Assembly: GCF_015864575.1 (NCBI RefSeq)
Contig: NZ_JADYWW010000001.1
Span: forward strand, 744,001 to 808,000
From: Salinibacterium sp. SWN248
Lineage (GTDB): Bacteria > Actinomycetota > Actinomycetes > Actinomycetales > Microbacteriaceae
DNA: 64,000 nucleotides
Reading direction: 5' to 3'
Positions 17,929 through 30,209 of the stretch are shown here, piece after piece. How positions within the stretch are numbered: the first letter of the stretch is position 1; each line of letters opens with the position of its first letter. The notes beneath the pieces were generated by a model. That model worked only from the letters and a program-made list of their open reading frames with translations. It was not told where the DNA came from and ran no database searches. A program made the translations under genes and the position numbers.

Positions 17929-18506
17929 GGCTGCACCCCCGAAATCGTTGCGGTGATGGCAACGTTAGTCGACTGGGCACTCGCAGGAGCGTTGTCGGGA
18001 AGGGCAACAACGAGGCAGGCGCTCGCGGAGGCGCCAGCGGCGAGCGTGCTGCTCAGCGTTCCCGTAGGCGTTCCGGAGGTGGGGCATGCGCCGTTGGCGA
18101 CGGAGATCGTGAAGGGGTTCGTCGTTGAGGAACCCGTTGCGGCAGCAGCGATCGCTGCTGAAAGCACGAGGGGCACGTCACCCGTGTTGGTGATGGTGAA
18201 GGTGCCGGTGACGGAGTTGCCTGGTGCGAGTGTTGACCAGTTCAACGACTGCGTGCCGACCGTGAGCGCAGCTGTTCCGGCGCTCAGAGTCGGCTCGGGC
18301 GTCGCGGTGAGTGACGAGTTGAGGTAGGCGTAGGTTCCGCCAGTGCCAACGAGACCGAGCGAGACGGCGATGGCGAGGACGGTGAGTGCCTTCACGACGC
18401 CCAGGGCTCCTCCGCCGAAGATGGCGAGAGGTGATGCTGCACGGCGTTGATGGCGACCGTTAACCATGTCAAGGCGGTGCGATCCGCGAACTGTTGAAGA
18501 GTTCAT
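17925..18506 (-). CDS. TasA/camelysin-like SipW-dependent exported protein
   Basis: 193 residues. After a basic 30-residue N-terminus comes one hydrophobic signal segment (about 36-57), closing with GGTYAYLNSSLTA, typical of SipW substrates. The mature part is a small beta sandwich with SLNWSTLAPGNSVTGTFTITNTGDVPLVL, the TasA-type motif. Two cysteines (in GACPTSG and SACLVV) may form a disulphide. It is the second gene of the operon, separated from the first by a strong hairpin, and is followed by a gene overlapping by GTGA. Confidence 0.78.
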   Translation of the reverse strand: MNSSTVRGSHRLDMVNGRHQRRAASPLAIFGGGALGVVKALTVLAIAVSLGLVGTGGTYAYLNSSLTATPEPTLSAGTAALTVGTQSLNWSTLAPGNSVTGTFTITNTGDVPLVLSAAIAAAATGSSTTNPFTISVANGACPTSGTPTGTLSSTLAAGASASACLVVALPDNAPASAQSTNVAITATISGVQP

Positions 18507-18559
18507 GGTGCACCGCCTTTCGATGAGAGAAAATTGCTAGAAATGTGAAGAGGATTGTC

Positions 18560-18588
18560 GGGTGTGCGTCCCCCCAGGCCGCACACCC
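18560..18588 (-). terminator. Intercistronic hairpin after the first SipW-cluster gene
   Basis: Perfect 9-bp arms GGGTGTGCG (18560-18568) and CGCACACCC (18580-18588) with an 11-base loop, lying between the first exported-protein gene (ends 18601) and the second (starts 18506). There is no U-tract on the minus strand, so partial termination or transcript stabilisation is more likely than full termination. It would let the first gene be expressed in excess. Confidence 0.6.
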
Positions 18589-18600
18589 AACTGGGTAAAA

Positions 18601-19152
18601 CTAGTTTTGCGTGAGCGTGATGGTGAAGCCGCTGAGCGATACCGCGCCGAGCTTCGAGGTGTTCTCGGCTCCGGCAGTGGCGCTCTTCGGGTACGTGATA
18701 GTGACGGTGACCACGACGGGCTGCGTGCCAGTGGCTGCAACGACGCTTGAGGTGGATGCTCCGTTGACCGTGAAGACGGCGGACTTGGTGAGTGCTGCTG
18801 CAAGCGCGGTGTCTGCAGCAGATGAGCTTGCTGCGGTGATCGCGGTTGCGCCGAGTGCGGCGGTAGCAGCGAGGTTGTCGCCGGTCGCGGTCACGTTGAA
18901 GGTCTTGGTGTAGGTGACAGTGTCACCGGGAACGATCTTGAAGCTGGCGGGCGACGCTACGGTCGATGCGGTGCCGAGCTTCCAGCCGTCGGTCGAGCCG
19001 CTACCGGCTGCGATGTCGAGCGTGCCGGCGGCGATGCTGCCGGGCGAAGCGACGGTTACTGACGAGTTCCACGTAGCGAGGGTTCCTGCACCGCCGAGGA
19101 GAAGAGCGATTCCTGCTGCACCTGCGATTGAGCCTTTGACGAGCTTGTTCAT
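18601..19152 (-). CDS. Alternate-type signal peptide exported protein (TasA-like, probable major subunit)
   Basis: 183 residues from ATG 19152, chosen because GAAAGGAAATC precedes it; the frame continues upstream without similarity. The N-terminus MNKLVKGSIAGAAGIALLLG with ..TLATWNSS after it fits the actinobacterial alternate-signal exported family and the SipW signal pattern. The mature part is Ala/Ser/Thr-rich with repeated beta strands (VTYTKTFNVTATGDNL, VVVTVTITYP). It has no cysteines. As the first gene, with its own strong site and a hairpin behind it, it is the best candidate for the most abundant product. The function is likely a matrix or surface filament protein (inference). Confidence 0.8.
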   Translation of the reverse strand: MNKLVKGSIAGAAGIALLLGGAGTLATWNSSVTVASPGSIAAGTLDIAAGSGSTDGWKLGTASTVASPASFKIVPGDTVTYTKTFNVTATGDNLAATAALGATAITAASSSAADTALAAALTKSAVFTVNGASTSSVVAATGTQPVVVTVTITYPKSATAGAENTSKLGAVSLSGFTITLTQN

Positions 19153-19308
19153 GATTTCCTTTCGCGGCGCAGCAAAGCAGGCCGGGGCGAGTGTGGTTCG
19201 GGTAGTTCGGGTTATCAGAAGCTGTGTGCTGGTTTCGGGTTCCTGCATCTCGGACTGAGCAAACGCGAGTTTTTTGGGCTCACGCTCAACTTCCTAAGAC
19301 GAACCTAC

Positions 19309-19328
19309 ATGTCCGCACTATGGAGGAC
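19309..19328. repeat. Direct repeat copy 1 (GTCC-N10-GGAC dyad)
   Basis: ATGTCCGCACTATGGAGGAC matches the copy 45 bases downstream at 18 of 20 positions. Within it GTCC (19311-19314) and GGAC (19325-19328) form an inverted pair with 10 bases between, the layout of a dimeric regulator site. Confidence 0.8.
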
Positions 19329-19353
19329 AGGCCCCAGTAATGGGGGGCAGGCT

Positions 19354-19373
19354 ATGTCCGCACCATGGGGGAC
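19354..19373. repeat. Direct repeat copy 2 (GTCC-N10-GGAC dyad)
   Basis: ATGTCCGCACCATGGGGGAC is the second copy of the 20-base repeat. Further G-rich half-copies of the same (A/T)TGGNGGRC word stand at 19340-19348 and 19387-19395, so the four words recur every 20-25 bases, about two helical turns. Confidence 0.8.
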
Positions 19374-19440
19374 TAGACGATCCTGTTTGGGGGACGAAAT
19401 ACCCCGATTTTGCAGGGATGTTCGTCAAAACCCGCGGAAA

Positions 19441-19487
19441 GGGTACAAGCGTTGTACCCCGAAAGTATCAAAACAATCGGGGTACAA
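19441..19487. repeat. Three alternating GGGTACAA arms forming two competing palindromes
   Basis: GGGTACAA (19441-19448) is followed after GCG by TTGTACCC (19452-19459). The longer form TTGTACCCCGA (19452-19462) pairs perfectly with TCGGGGTACAA (19477-19487) across 14 bases. The middle arm can therefore pair with either neighbour. It lies 14 bases beyond the stop of the spermidine-synthase-like gene, so it could be its terminator, an operator for the surface operon, or both. Confidence 0.75.
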
Positions 19488-19501
19488 GGGGACAGATCTG
19501 T

Positions 19502-20368
19502 CTATCCTCTACCCGGTTTGACCTGAAAAATACTTTTCGCGGGAGGGGGAGATTTCACCGCAGTGGCGTCTGTGACCACCGGGGAGCTGCCAATAAAGTC
19601 CAAAAGTTCGACCCCGGCGATCACTTTCGAGGGGTGCGGGCCGCTCGCAAGCAGGCGCGGCATCCAATGCAGGGGGAGTGCGGATGGCGACCCCACGAGC
19701 ACAATGTTGCCGAAGCGGCGTCCTTTCAGGATTTGGGTCTCGGCCAGCGCCGCGACATGGCCGACCGTGTGCTTGAGGGTGGCGGCCTGGCTGCGAGCAA
19801 AAGCGAGCCCTGGGCCATCGGCAACATTGACGACGACGATGCCGTCGGGCGCGAGCAGCGTCATTGCTTCGGTATAGAACTCGATGCTCGTGACGTGGGC
19901 TGGCGTGCGCGCTCCGCTGAAGACGTCGACGACAAGAAGATCAACGGCGCCGCGCATCCCGGCCGGAAACTTTGCCAGCACTTCACGCGCATCGCCGTGA
20001 CGAACGCGGATGGATGCCCGCTTCGACCACGGGAGTTCCTTGCGAACAAAATCCACGAGATCCGATTCCAGCTCCACGACCTGTTGGCGCGAGCCTGGAC
20101 GTGTGGCCTCGACATAGCGGGGAAGGGTGAGGGCACCGCCGCCGAGGTGGACGGCGGTGATCGGGGCGCCGGGCTCGGAGAGCTGATCGATGACGTGTCC
20201 CATGCGCTGCACATATTCGAAGAACAGCTCGCTCGGGTCATCCATGTTGACGTGGGATTGCGGGGTGCCGTCAACGGTGAGGGTGTACGCGCCGTCAATC
20301 CACTTGTCTGGTGCAATTTCTGCATAGTGGCCGCTTAGTTTCAGGGTGGTGCTGGGGTGCTCGGCCAT
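19502..20368 (-). CDS. Spermidine synthase-like SAM-dependent methyltransferase-fold protein
   Basis: 288 residues from ATG 20368 (MAEHPSTTLKLSG); the open frame extends to 20449 but there overlaps the start of the divergent agmatinase-family gene. The Rossmann core has VHLGGGALTLPRYV (the SAM/decarboxylated-SAM loop), a VELESDLV strand, HGDAREVL, and LLVVDVFSGARTP, where spermidine synthases have their catalytic Asp region. It resembles the actinobacterial fused or stand-alone SpeE-like group, for which polyamine synthase activity is unproven. Its partner across the divergent promoter is an agmatinase-family gene, which supports a polyamine link. Confidence 0.8.
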   Translation of the reverse strand: MAEHPSTTLKLSGHYAEIAPDKWIDGAYTLTVDGTPQSHVNMDDPSELFFEYVQRMGHVIDQLSEPGAPITAVHLGGGALTLPRYVEATRPGSRQQVVELESDLVDFVRKELPWSKRASIRVRHGDAREVLAKFPAGMRGAVDLLVVDVFSGARTPAHVTSIEFYTEAMTLLAPDGIVVVNVADGPGLAFARSQAATLKHTVGHVAALAETQILKGRRFGNIVLVGSPSALPLHWMPRLLASGPHPSKVIAGVELLDFIGSSPVVTDATAVKSPPPAKSIFQVKPGRG

Positions 20369-20447
20369 GGCATTGACTTTGCCACACTCCGGTTCGCCAT
20401 GCAGCCACGATCGAGAGCGCTGAGGGTAGAGCGCGATACGGTGAACC

Positions 20448-21461
20448 ATGGCCTATGTGAACCGCGAACTTCCTCCCCACTTGCAAGCGCAATTGAACGC
20501 GCAGTCCTATGTGGGGCCGGCCACCTTTGGCATGCGGCCCATGTTGAGCGAGCCGGAGCAGTTGGATTCGTGGCAGCCCGATGTCGCTGTGGTTGGCGCA
20601 CCCTGGGATGACAGCACCACGAACCGCCCCGGTGCCCGCTTCGGGCCTCGTGCTCTGCGCGCCAGCGCCTACGACCCCGGCACCTATCACCTCGATCTTG
20701 GCGTCGAGATCTTCGACCACCTCAACGTTGTTGACTACGGGGATGCCATCACGAGTCACGGAATGTGGGAGCTATCGAGGGCGGCCATTTTCGATCGCGT
20801 CTCTGAAGTTGCCAGTCGTGGCATCATCCCGTTCATTATTGGCGGAGATCACTCCATCACGTGGCCGGCAGCCACGGCGGTTGCCGAGCATCATGGTTTT
20901 GGCAATGTGGTCATGATCCATTTCGATGCGCACGCCGATACGGCGAACATCCTCGAGGGCAACCTTGCCAGCCACGGAACCCCGATGCGTCGTCTCATTG
21001 AATCGGGCGCCATCCCCGGTCCTAACTTCGTGCAGGTCGGGCTGCGCGGCTACTGGCCAGGTGAAGAAGATCAGAAGTGGATGCGCGACAACGGCCTCAA
21101 GCACTTCATGATGCAGGAGTTTTGGGAGCGCGGCGTCAAGGAGATGATTCCCGAGATCATCGCGGCGGCGAAGGCTCGAGCATCCAAGGTCTATATCTCG
21201 ATTGACATTGATGTGCTCGACCCCGGCTTTGCACCGGCGACAGGAACGCCCGAGCCTGGCGGCTTCGCGCCCATTGATTTGCTGCGCATCATCCGGCAAA
21301 TTGTGCTCGAAACGGATGTCGTTGGTTTCGACATTATGGAGGTCGCGCCGGCCTATGACCACGCCGACATCACCGTCAATAACGCTCATCGGCTCATCTG
21401 GGAAGCCTTCGGGGCGATGGCCGCGAAGAAGCGTGCGGCGGGACTCACAGCAAACCCCTAG
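20448..21461 (+). CDS. speB: Agmatinase / arginase-family ureohydrolase
   Basis: A 337-residue ureohydrolase that hydrolyses a guanidino or amidino compound, most likely agmatine to putrescine and urea. The binuclear manganese ligands are intact: GGDHS, DAHAD and the late SIDIDVLDP block. GTGTPEPGG-type ATGTPEPGGF, the specificity loop of agmatinases, is present. The N-terminal extension (about 1-45) is typical of actinobacterial members. It faces the spermidine-synthase-like gene. Guanidinobutyrase or another guanidine substrate is an alternative. Confidence 0.88.
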   Translation: MAYVNRELPPHLQAQLNAQSYVGPATFGMRPMLSEPEQLDSWQPDVAVVGAPWDDSTTNRPGARFGPRALRASAYDPGTYHLDLGVEIFDHLNVVDYGDAITSHGMWELSRAAIFDRVSEVASRGIIPFIIGGDHSITWPAATAVAEHHGFGNVVMIHFDAHADTANILEGNLASHGTPMRRLIESGAIPGPNFVQVGLRGYWPGEEDQKWMRDNGLKHFMMQEFWERGVKEMIPEIIAAAKARASKVYISIDIDVLDPGFAPATGTPEPGGFAPIDLLRIIRQIVLETDVVGFDIMEVAPAYDHADITVNNAHRLIWEAFGAMAAKKRAAGLTANP

Positions 21462-21491
21462 TCGAATTTGCGATTTAGGTCAAGAATCGAG

Positions 21492-21521
21492 TGGACACGG
21501 CGCGGCATCGAGGCTTATAGT
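21492..21521 (+). promoter_or_regulatory. Promoter of rpoB-rpoC
   Basis: -35 TGGACA (21492-21497) and -10 TATAGT (21516-21521) with an 18-base spacer, both one or two mismatches from the housekeeping consensus. The start would fall near 21528, leaving a leader of ~145 bases before rpoB. The leader also contains TTGACA at 21634, possibly a second element. Confidence 0.7.
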
Positions 21522-21672
21522 AGATCCTTGCGCTCCCAGACAAATTAAGCGGTCATATTGCGGACAGCTGGGTGCCCCGAGTATAGCGGCGGGGTGTTTC
21601 TGGTGAGCATTTCATTACCGACCGTCAATTATCTTGACAGACGAACCCGACGGGGTTCACGGAGGTTGTTCC

Positions 21673-24600
21673 TTGGCTGCTGCGCGCGATGCGTCCACCA
21701 ATAAGTCCCCGAAAAACGGCCGCTCAGCTTCGCGGCTTTCTTTCGCAAAAATCACTGACACGCTCACGGTTCCCGATCTGCTCGCCTTGCAGACCGAGAG
21801 CTTTGATTGGCTCGTCGGAAACGACATCTGGAAGAACCGTGTAACTGACGGTGTTGCCGCCGGTCGTACCGATCTGCCGACTCGTAGTGGTCTCGATGAA
21901 ATCTTTGAAGAGATTTCACCGATTGAAGACCTCGGCGAGACGATGCAACTGTCGTTCACTGATCCTGAGCTTGAAGAACCCAAGTACTCGATTGACGAGT
22001 GCAAGGAGCGCGGCAAGACTTTCGCTGCGCCTCTCTACGTAAACGCTGAGTTCATGAATCACCTCACCGGTGAAATCAAGACTCAGACCGTTTTCATGGG
22101 CGACTTCCCCCTCATGACCGCTCGCGGTACCTTCATCATCAACGGAACCGAGCGCGTAGTTGTTTCGCAGCTCGTCCGTTCGCCTGGTGTGTACTTCGAC
22201 CGCCAGCCAGAGAAGCTGTCCGACAAGGACATCTACTCGGCTCGTATCATCCCGAGCCGTGGTGCTTGGCTTGAGTTCGAGATCGACAAGCGCGACCAGG
22301 TCGGCGTTCGCATCGACCGCAAGCGCAAGCAGTCGGTCACGGTCTTCCTGAAGGCCCTCGGCCTCTCGAGCGAAGAGATCCTCGAGGAGTTCAAGGGCTT
22401 CCCGTCGATCGAGGCCACCTTGGAGAAGGACAACATCCTTACCAAGGAAGAGGCCCTCAAGGACATCTACCGCAAGCTTCGCCCCGGCGAGCAGGTTGCT
22501 GCTGAAGCCGCACGTGCGCTTCTTGACAACTTCTACTTCAACTCCAAGCGTTATGACCTCGCGAAGGTTGGTCGTTACAAGATCAACCGCAAGCTCGGTC
22601 TCGACACTGACATTAAAGAGTCGGTACTCACCGTTGAAGACATCATCGCGACCATCAAGTACATGGTTTCGCTTCACGACACTTCGGCACCCAACGTTTC
22701 GGTAAGCGACAGCGGTGTAGCCAGTGTTAAGGGCGTCCGCGATGGCAAGAAGGTTGCCGTTCGTCTCGACATTGACGACATCGACCACTTCGGCAACCGT
22801 CGTATCCGTGCTGTTGGTGAGCTCATCCAGAACCAGGTTCGTACCGGCCTCAGCCGTATGGAGCGTGTTGTTCGTGAGCGCATGACCACACAGGACATCG
22901 AAGCGATCACCCCGCAGACCCTGATCAACGTGCGCCCCGTCGTCGCCGCGATCAAGGAGTTCTTCGGAACGTCGCAGCTCTCGCAGTTCATGGACCAGAA
23001 CAACCCGCTCGCGGGACTGACCCACAAGCGTCGCCTTTCGGCGCTGGGCCCAGGTGGTTTGAGCCGTGAGCGCGCTGGTGTTGAAGTTCGAGACGTTCAC
23101 CCCTCTCACTACGGCCGTATGTGCCCGATTGAGACTCCTGAAGGCCCCAACATTGGTCTGATTGGTTCGCTCGCATCGTTCGCACGTATTAACGCATTCG
23201 GTTTCATCGAGACCCCGTACCGTCGCCTCATTGACGGCGTTGTTTCGACGACCATCGACTACCTGACTGCAAGCGACGAAGACGACTACATCGTCGCGCA
23301 GGCAAACGCACCGCTCACGAAGGACATGAAGTTCGCTGAGCCTCGCGTGCTTGCACGTAAGAAGGGTGGCGAGGTTGACCTCGTTCCCGTTGAAGACATT
23401 GCCTACATGGATGTCTCGCCGCGCCAGATGGTGTCGGTAGCGACCTCGATCATCCCGTTCCTCGAGCACGACGATGCAAACCGCGCACTCATGGGTGCCA
23501 ACATGCAGCGTCAGGCTGTCCCGCTGCTGCGCAGCGAGAGCCCGCTTGTCGGAACCGGTATGGAAGCCTTCGCCGCAATTGACTCTGGTGACGTTGTCAC
23601 CACGCTCAAGGCTGGTGTTGTCTCTGAGGTTTCAGCAGACGTCGTTGTTGTTCAGCTCGATGAGGGCGGAACGCAGGAGTACTTCCTGCGCAAGTTCGAC
23701 CGCTCTAACCAGGGCACGAGCTACAACCACCGTGTCATCGTTAGCGCTGGAGAGCGCGTCGAGGTTGGCCAGGTCATCGCTGATGGTCCTGCAACCGAGA
23801 ACGGCGAGCTCGCCCTCGGAAAGAACCTCCTCGTGGCATTCATGCCGTGGGAGGGTCACAACTTCGAGGACGCGATCATCCTGAGCCAGAACCTGGTCAA
23901 GGATGACGTACTGTCGTCGATCCACATCGAAGAATATGAAGTGGATGCTCGCGACACCAAGCTCGGTAAGGAAGAGATCACGCGCGATCTGCCGAACGTC
24001 AGCCCAGAACTTTTGGCTGACCTCGACGAGCGTGGAATCATCCGTATCGGTGCTGAGGTTCGTCCAGGCGACATCCTCGTCGGCAAGGTCACTCCTAAGG
24101 GTGAGACTGAGCTTTCGGCTGAAGAGCGCTTGCTCCGTGCCATCTTCAACGAGAAGAGCCGCGAAGTTCGCGACACCTCGCTGAAGGTTCCCCACGGTGA
24201 GCAGGGCACAATCATTGCTGTCAAGGAATTCTCCGCAGACAACGATGACGAGCTCGGCTCGGGTGTCAACCAGCGTGTTGTTGTGTACATCGCCCAGAAG
24301 CGCAAGATCACCGAAGGTGACAAGCTCGCTGGTCGTCACGGCAACAAGGGTGTTATCTCCAAGATTCTGCCTGTCGAAGACATGCCGTTCTTGGCCGATG
24401 GAACCCCGGTCGACATCATCCTGAACCCGCTCGGTATCCCCGGTCGAATGAACTTCGGTCAGGTACTCGAAACTCACCTCGGTTGGGTTGCGAAGCAGGG
24501 TTGGGAAGTTGAAGGCAAGCCGGAGTGGGCGAAGAACCTTCCTGAGGAAGCGTTCAGCGCTGCACCAGGAACCAAGGTTGCTACCCCTGTATTCGACGGT

Positions 24601-25197
24601 GCGTACGAAGAGGAAATCGCGGGTCTTCTTGACTCCACGACTCCTACTCGTGACGGCGTTCGTCTCATCGACCACACGGGTAAGACCCCGCTGTTCGATG
24701 GTCGTTCGGGTGAGCCGTTCCCGGCTCCCGTTTCAGTCGGTTACATGTACATCCTCAAGCTGCACCACCTCGTTGACGACAAGATCCACGCTCGTTCAAC
24801 CGGTCCGTACTCCATGATTACTCAGCAGCCACTCGGTGGTAAGGCTCAGTTCGGTGGACAGCGCTTCGGTGAGATGGAAGTGTGGGCACTCGAGGCCTAT
24901 GGTGCCGCATACGCTCTGCAGGAGCTTCTGACGATCAAGTCGGATGACATCCTCGGTCGCGTCAAGGTATACGAAGCCATCGTTAAGGGCGAGAACATTC
25001 AGGAGCCCGGTATCCCCGAGAGCTTCAAGGTTCTCATCAAGGAAATGCAGTCGCTGTGCCTCAACGTCGAAGTTCTTTCGGCCGACGGTTCAACGGTCAA
25101 CCTGCGCGACACGGACGATGAAGCGTTCCGTGCCGCTGAAGAGTTGGGCATCAACATTTCCGCGCGGTTCGAGTCCTCGTCTGTTGACGAGATTTAA
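21673..25197 (+). CDS. rpoB: DNA-directed RNA polymerase subunit beta
   Basis: 1174 residues, full length for actinobacteria. The start is TTG at 21673 with GGAGG seven bases upstream, giving (M)[11 protein letters not shown]; the open frame extends to 21634 but without a ribosome site. The rifampicin region (about residues 432-462) reads [24 protein letters not shown], split here as [13 protein letters not shown] then [11 protein letters not shown], with Asp, His and Ser at the key positions, so no rifampicin-resistance change is seen. The subunit forms half of the active-site cleft. rpoC follows after 44 bases in one operon. Confidence 0.99.
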   Translation: MAAARDASTNKSPKNGRSASRLSFAKITDTLTVPDLLALQTESFDWLVGNDIWKNRVTDGVAAGRTDLPTRSGLDEIFEEISPIEDLGETMQLSFTDPELEEPKYSIDECKERGKTFAAPLYVNAEFMNHLTGEIKTQTVFMGDFPLMTARGTFIINGTERVVVSQLVRSPGVYFDRQPEKLSDKDIYSARIIPSRGAWLEFEIDKRDQVGVRIDRKRKQSVTVFLKALGLSSEEILEEFKGFPSIEATLEKDNILTKEEALKDIYRKLRPGEQVAAEAARALLDNFYFNSKRYDLAKVGRYKINRKLGLDTDIKESVLTVEDIIATIKYMVSLHDTSAPNVSVSDSGVASVKGVRDGKKVAVRLDIDDIDHFGNRRIRAVGELIQNQVRTGLSRMERVVRERMTTQDIEAITPQTLINVRPVVAAIKEFFGTSQLSQFMDQNNPLAGLTHKRRLSALGPGGLSRERAGVEVRDVHPSHYGRMCPIETPEGPNIGLIGSLASFARINAFGFIETPYRRLIDGVVSTTIDYLTASDEDDYIVAQANAPLTKDMKFAEPRVLARKKGGEVDLVPVEDIAYMDVSPRQMVSVATSIIPFLEHDDANRALMGANMQRQAVPLLRSESPLVGTGMEAFAAIDSGDVVTTLKAGVVSEVSADVVVVQLDEGGTQEYFLRKFDRSNQGTSYNHRVIVSAGERVEVGQVIADGPATENGELALGKNLLVAFMPWEGHNFEDAIILSQNLVKDDVLSSIHIEEYEVDARDTKLGKEEITRDLPNVSPELLADLDERGIIRIGAEVRPGDILVGKVTPKGETELSAEERLLRAIFNEKSREVRDTSLKVPHGEQGTIIAVKEFSADNDDELGSGVNQRVVVYIAQKRKITEGDKLAGRHGNKGVISKILPVEDMPFLADGTPVDIILNPLGIPGRMNFGQVLETHLGWVAKQGWEVEGKPEWAKNLPEEAFSAAPGTKVATPVFDGAYEEEIAGLLDSTTPTRDGVRLIDHTGKTPLFDGRSGEPFPAPVSVGYMYILKLHHLVDDKIHARSTGPYSMITQQPLGGKAQFGGQRFGEMEVWALEAYGAAYALQELLTIKSDDILGRVKVYEAIVKGENIQEPGIPESFKVLIKEMQSLCLNVEVLSADGSTVNLRDTDDEAFRAAEELGINISARFESSSVDEI

Positions 25198-25241
25198 CTC
25201 GACCGACCACGACTGCAGAACTTTCGAAGAGAGAAGATAAA

Positions 25242-29123
<3,882 letters not shown>

Positions 29124-29153
29124 GTAGTCTCGGCATCACCTCCGGGTGATACC

Positions 29154-29190
29154 ACAAAGGGCCCTCGTCATTGCGACGGGGGCCCTTTGT
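29154..29190 (+). terminator. Terminator of rpoB-rpoC
   Basis: ACAAAGGGCCC-TCGTC, loop, GACGGG-GGCCCTTTGT: a long near-perfect stem just after rpoC and before the convergent sensor gene. It can act in both directions. A smaller hairpin (ATCACC-TCCG-GGTGAT, 29134-29149) precedes it. Confidence 0.85.
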
Positions 29191-29210
29191 CGTGCGACTG
29201 AAGTTCGCCG

Positions 29211-30209
29211 CTAGAGCGACGGAATCTCGATGCGGGAGTACTCATCGTCATCCGCCACGAGCGTGGCGAGCAGCGGCCGGCCAGCGGGCAGCAAACGAAT
29301 CGTCACCGCTCCGGTGCTGGCGGAGTCCAGAATTCGCACCGCAGCCTCCGTGATGAGGGGCAGTGTTCCATGGGGGAGAGGATGCGGGTAGCGGTCATCG
29401 AGCAAGACCACCGAAATCCCGCGCCGACGAGTGCGTTGCACTGCGGCCACAATCTCGGGCAGGTCGAGCTGACGTGCGCGCAGACTGTCTCGCAAGCGAG
29501 CCTCAGCGATGAGCAGTTCATCGCGTTCTGCCGTCGTCAACTCAACTCCATCCGCTATGCGTTGCAGCTGGGGCCCCACGGCGGAGTCGAGAGCAACGAG
29601 CCGGCGGGAACGTTCTGCTGTGCGAGCGAGTGCCGCAGCTTCCGCGGCGGCGCGGGCAGTCTCAGCCCCATGGATGCCGTCCAAGCGTTGGCTGGTGCGG
29701 CGCATGCCGAGCGAAAACAGAGATCCGACGAGCACGAATGGGCCTTGACGGGCAACGAGCACAATTGCTTCGAGAAGCCGGTCGTCGGTCGTGAAGCCCC
29801 ACAGGATGACGGTAGCGCCGATCGCGGCGAATCCGATCCACGCGAGAAGGTCACGGCGGCGCAAACTGAGGTAGAACATGGCGATGGCTCCGGCGCCGAC
29901 GTACCACTGCGAGAAGCCACCAGTGATGGCGTTGTCAGAGGAGATGGCAGAGGCGGCAACGCTGGCGACGATGACATACACACTCACGCCGACACCTACC
30001 CGCGGTTGAGTGTCTCGGGTGAGAACGAGCCAGATGGTGGCGAAGAGTCCGATGGATATATAGACGGGCACAGGGGAGCGCACGTCGTCCAGCGAGAGCA
30101 ATGCGAGCGCTGACATCGTGACGAAGTAAATCCAGATCAAGGCGTGGGCGCCGCGGCCCGTAATCTGGGGCAGCTCAAGACGTCGGGATTGAGTAGCGTC
30201 TTGCCTCAT
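29211..30209 (-). CDS. Membrane sensor with degenerate histidine-kinase ATPase domain
   Basis: 332 residues. About six hydrophobic segments fill residues 22-175, followed by a coiled, Ala/Arg/Glu-rich helix (about 175-245) where a dimerisation domain would be. The C-terminus (about 250-332) aligns in layout with an HATPase domain (ITEAAVRILDSASTGAVTIRL, then ATLVADDDEYSRIEI), but the N-box Asn and the DxGxG and GxG glycine boxes are missing. It is therefore probably a pseudo-kinase or accessory sensor. It is the third gene of a set with a true sensor kinase and response regulator and overlaps the kinase stop by ATGA. Confidence 0.65.
   Translation of the reverse strand: MRQDATQSRRLELPQITGRGAHALIWIYFVTMSALALLSLDDVRSPVPVYISIGLFATIWLVLTRDTQPRVGVGVSVYVIVASVAASAISSDNAITGGFSQWYVGAGAIAMFYLSLRRRDLLAWIGFAAIGATVILWGFTTDDRLLEAIVLVARQGPFVLVGSLFSLGMRRTSQRLDGIHGAETARAAAEAAALARTAERSRRLVALDSAVGPQLQRIADGVELTTAERDELLIAEARLRDSLRARQLDLPEIVAAVQRTRRRGISVVLLDDRYPHPLPHGTLPLITEAAVRILDSASTGAVTIRLLPAGRPLLATLVADDDEYSRIEIPSL

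Larger units (their letters stand above)
19153..19501 (-). promoter_or_regulatory. Repeat-rich control region upstream of the SipW/TasA-like operon
   Basis: 349 bases with no gene, between the first surface-protein gene and the end of the spermidine-synthase-like gene. It contains four phased copies of a (A/T)TGGNGGRC word, two GTCC-N10-GGAC dyads and three alternating GGGTACAA arms, listed separately. No clear -35/-10 pair was identified on the minus strand; TTGAGC near 19286 is a possible -35 with a poor -10. The region probably holds the operon promoter and several operators. Confidence 0.55.

Noticed and set aside
19309-19487. The repeat block before the SipW operon as a CRISPR array
   Set aside because: Only two long copies, spacers are themselves related, repeat-spacer lengths are irregular, and no cas genes are present.
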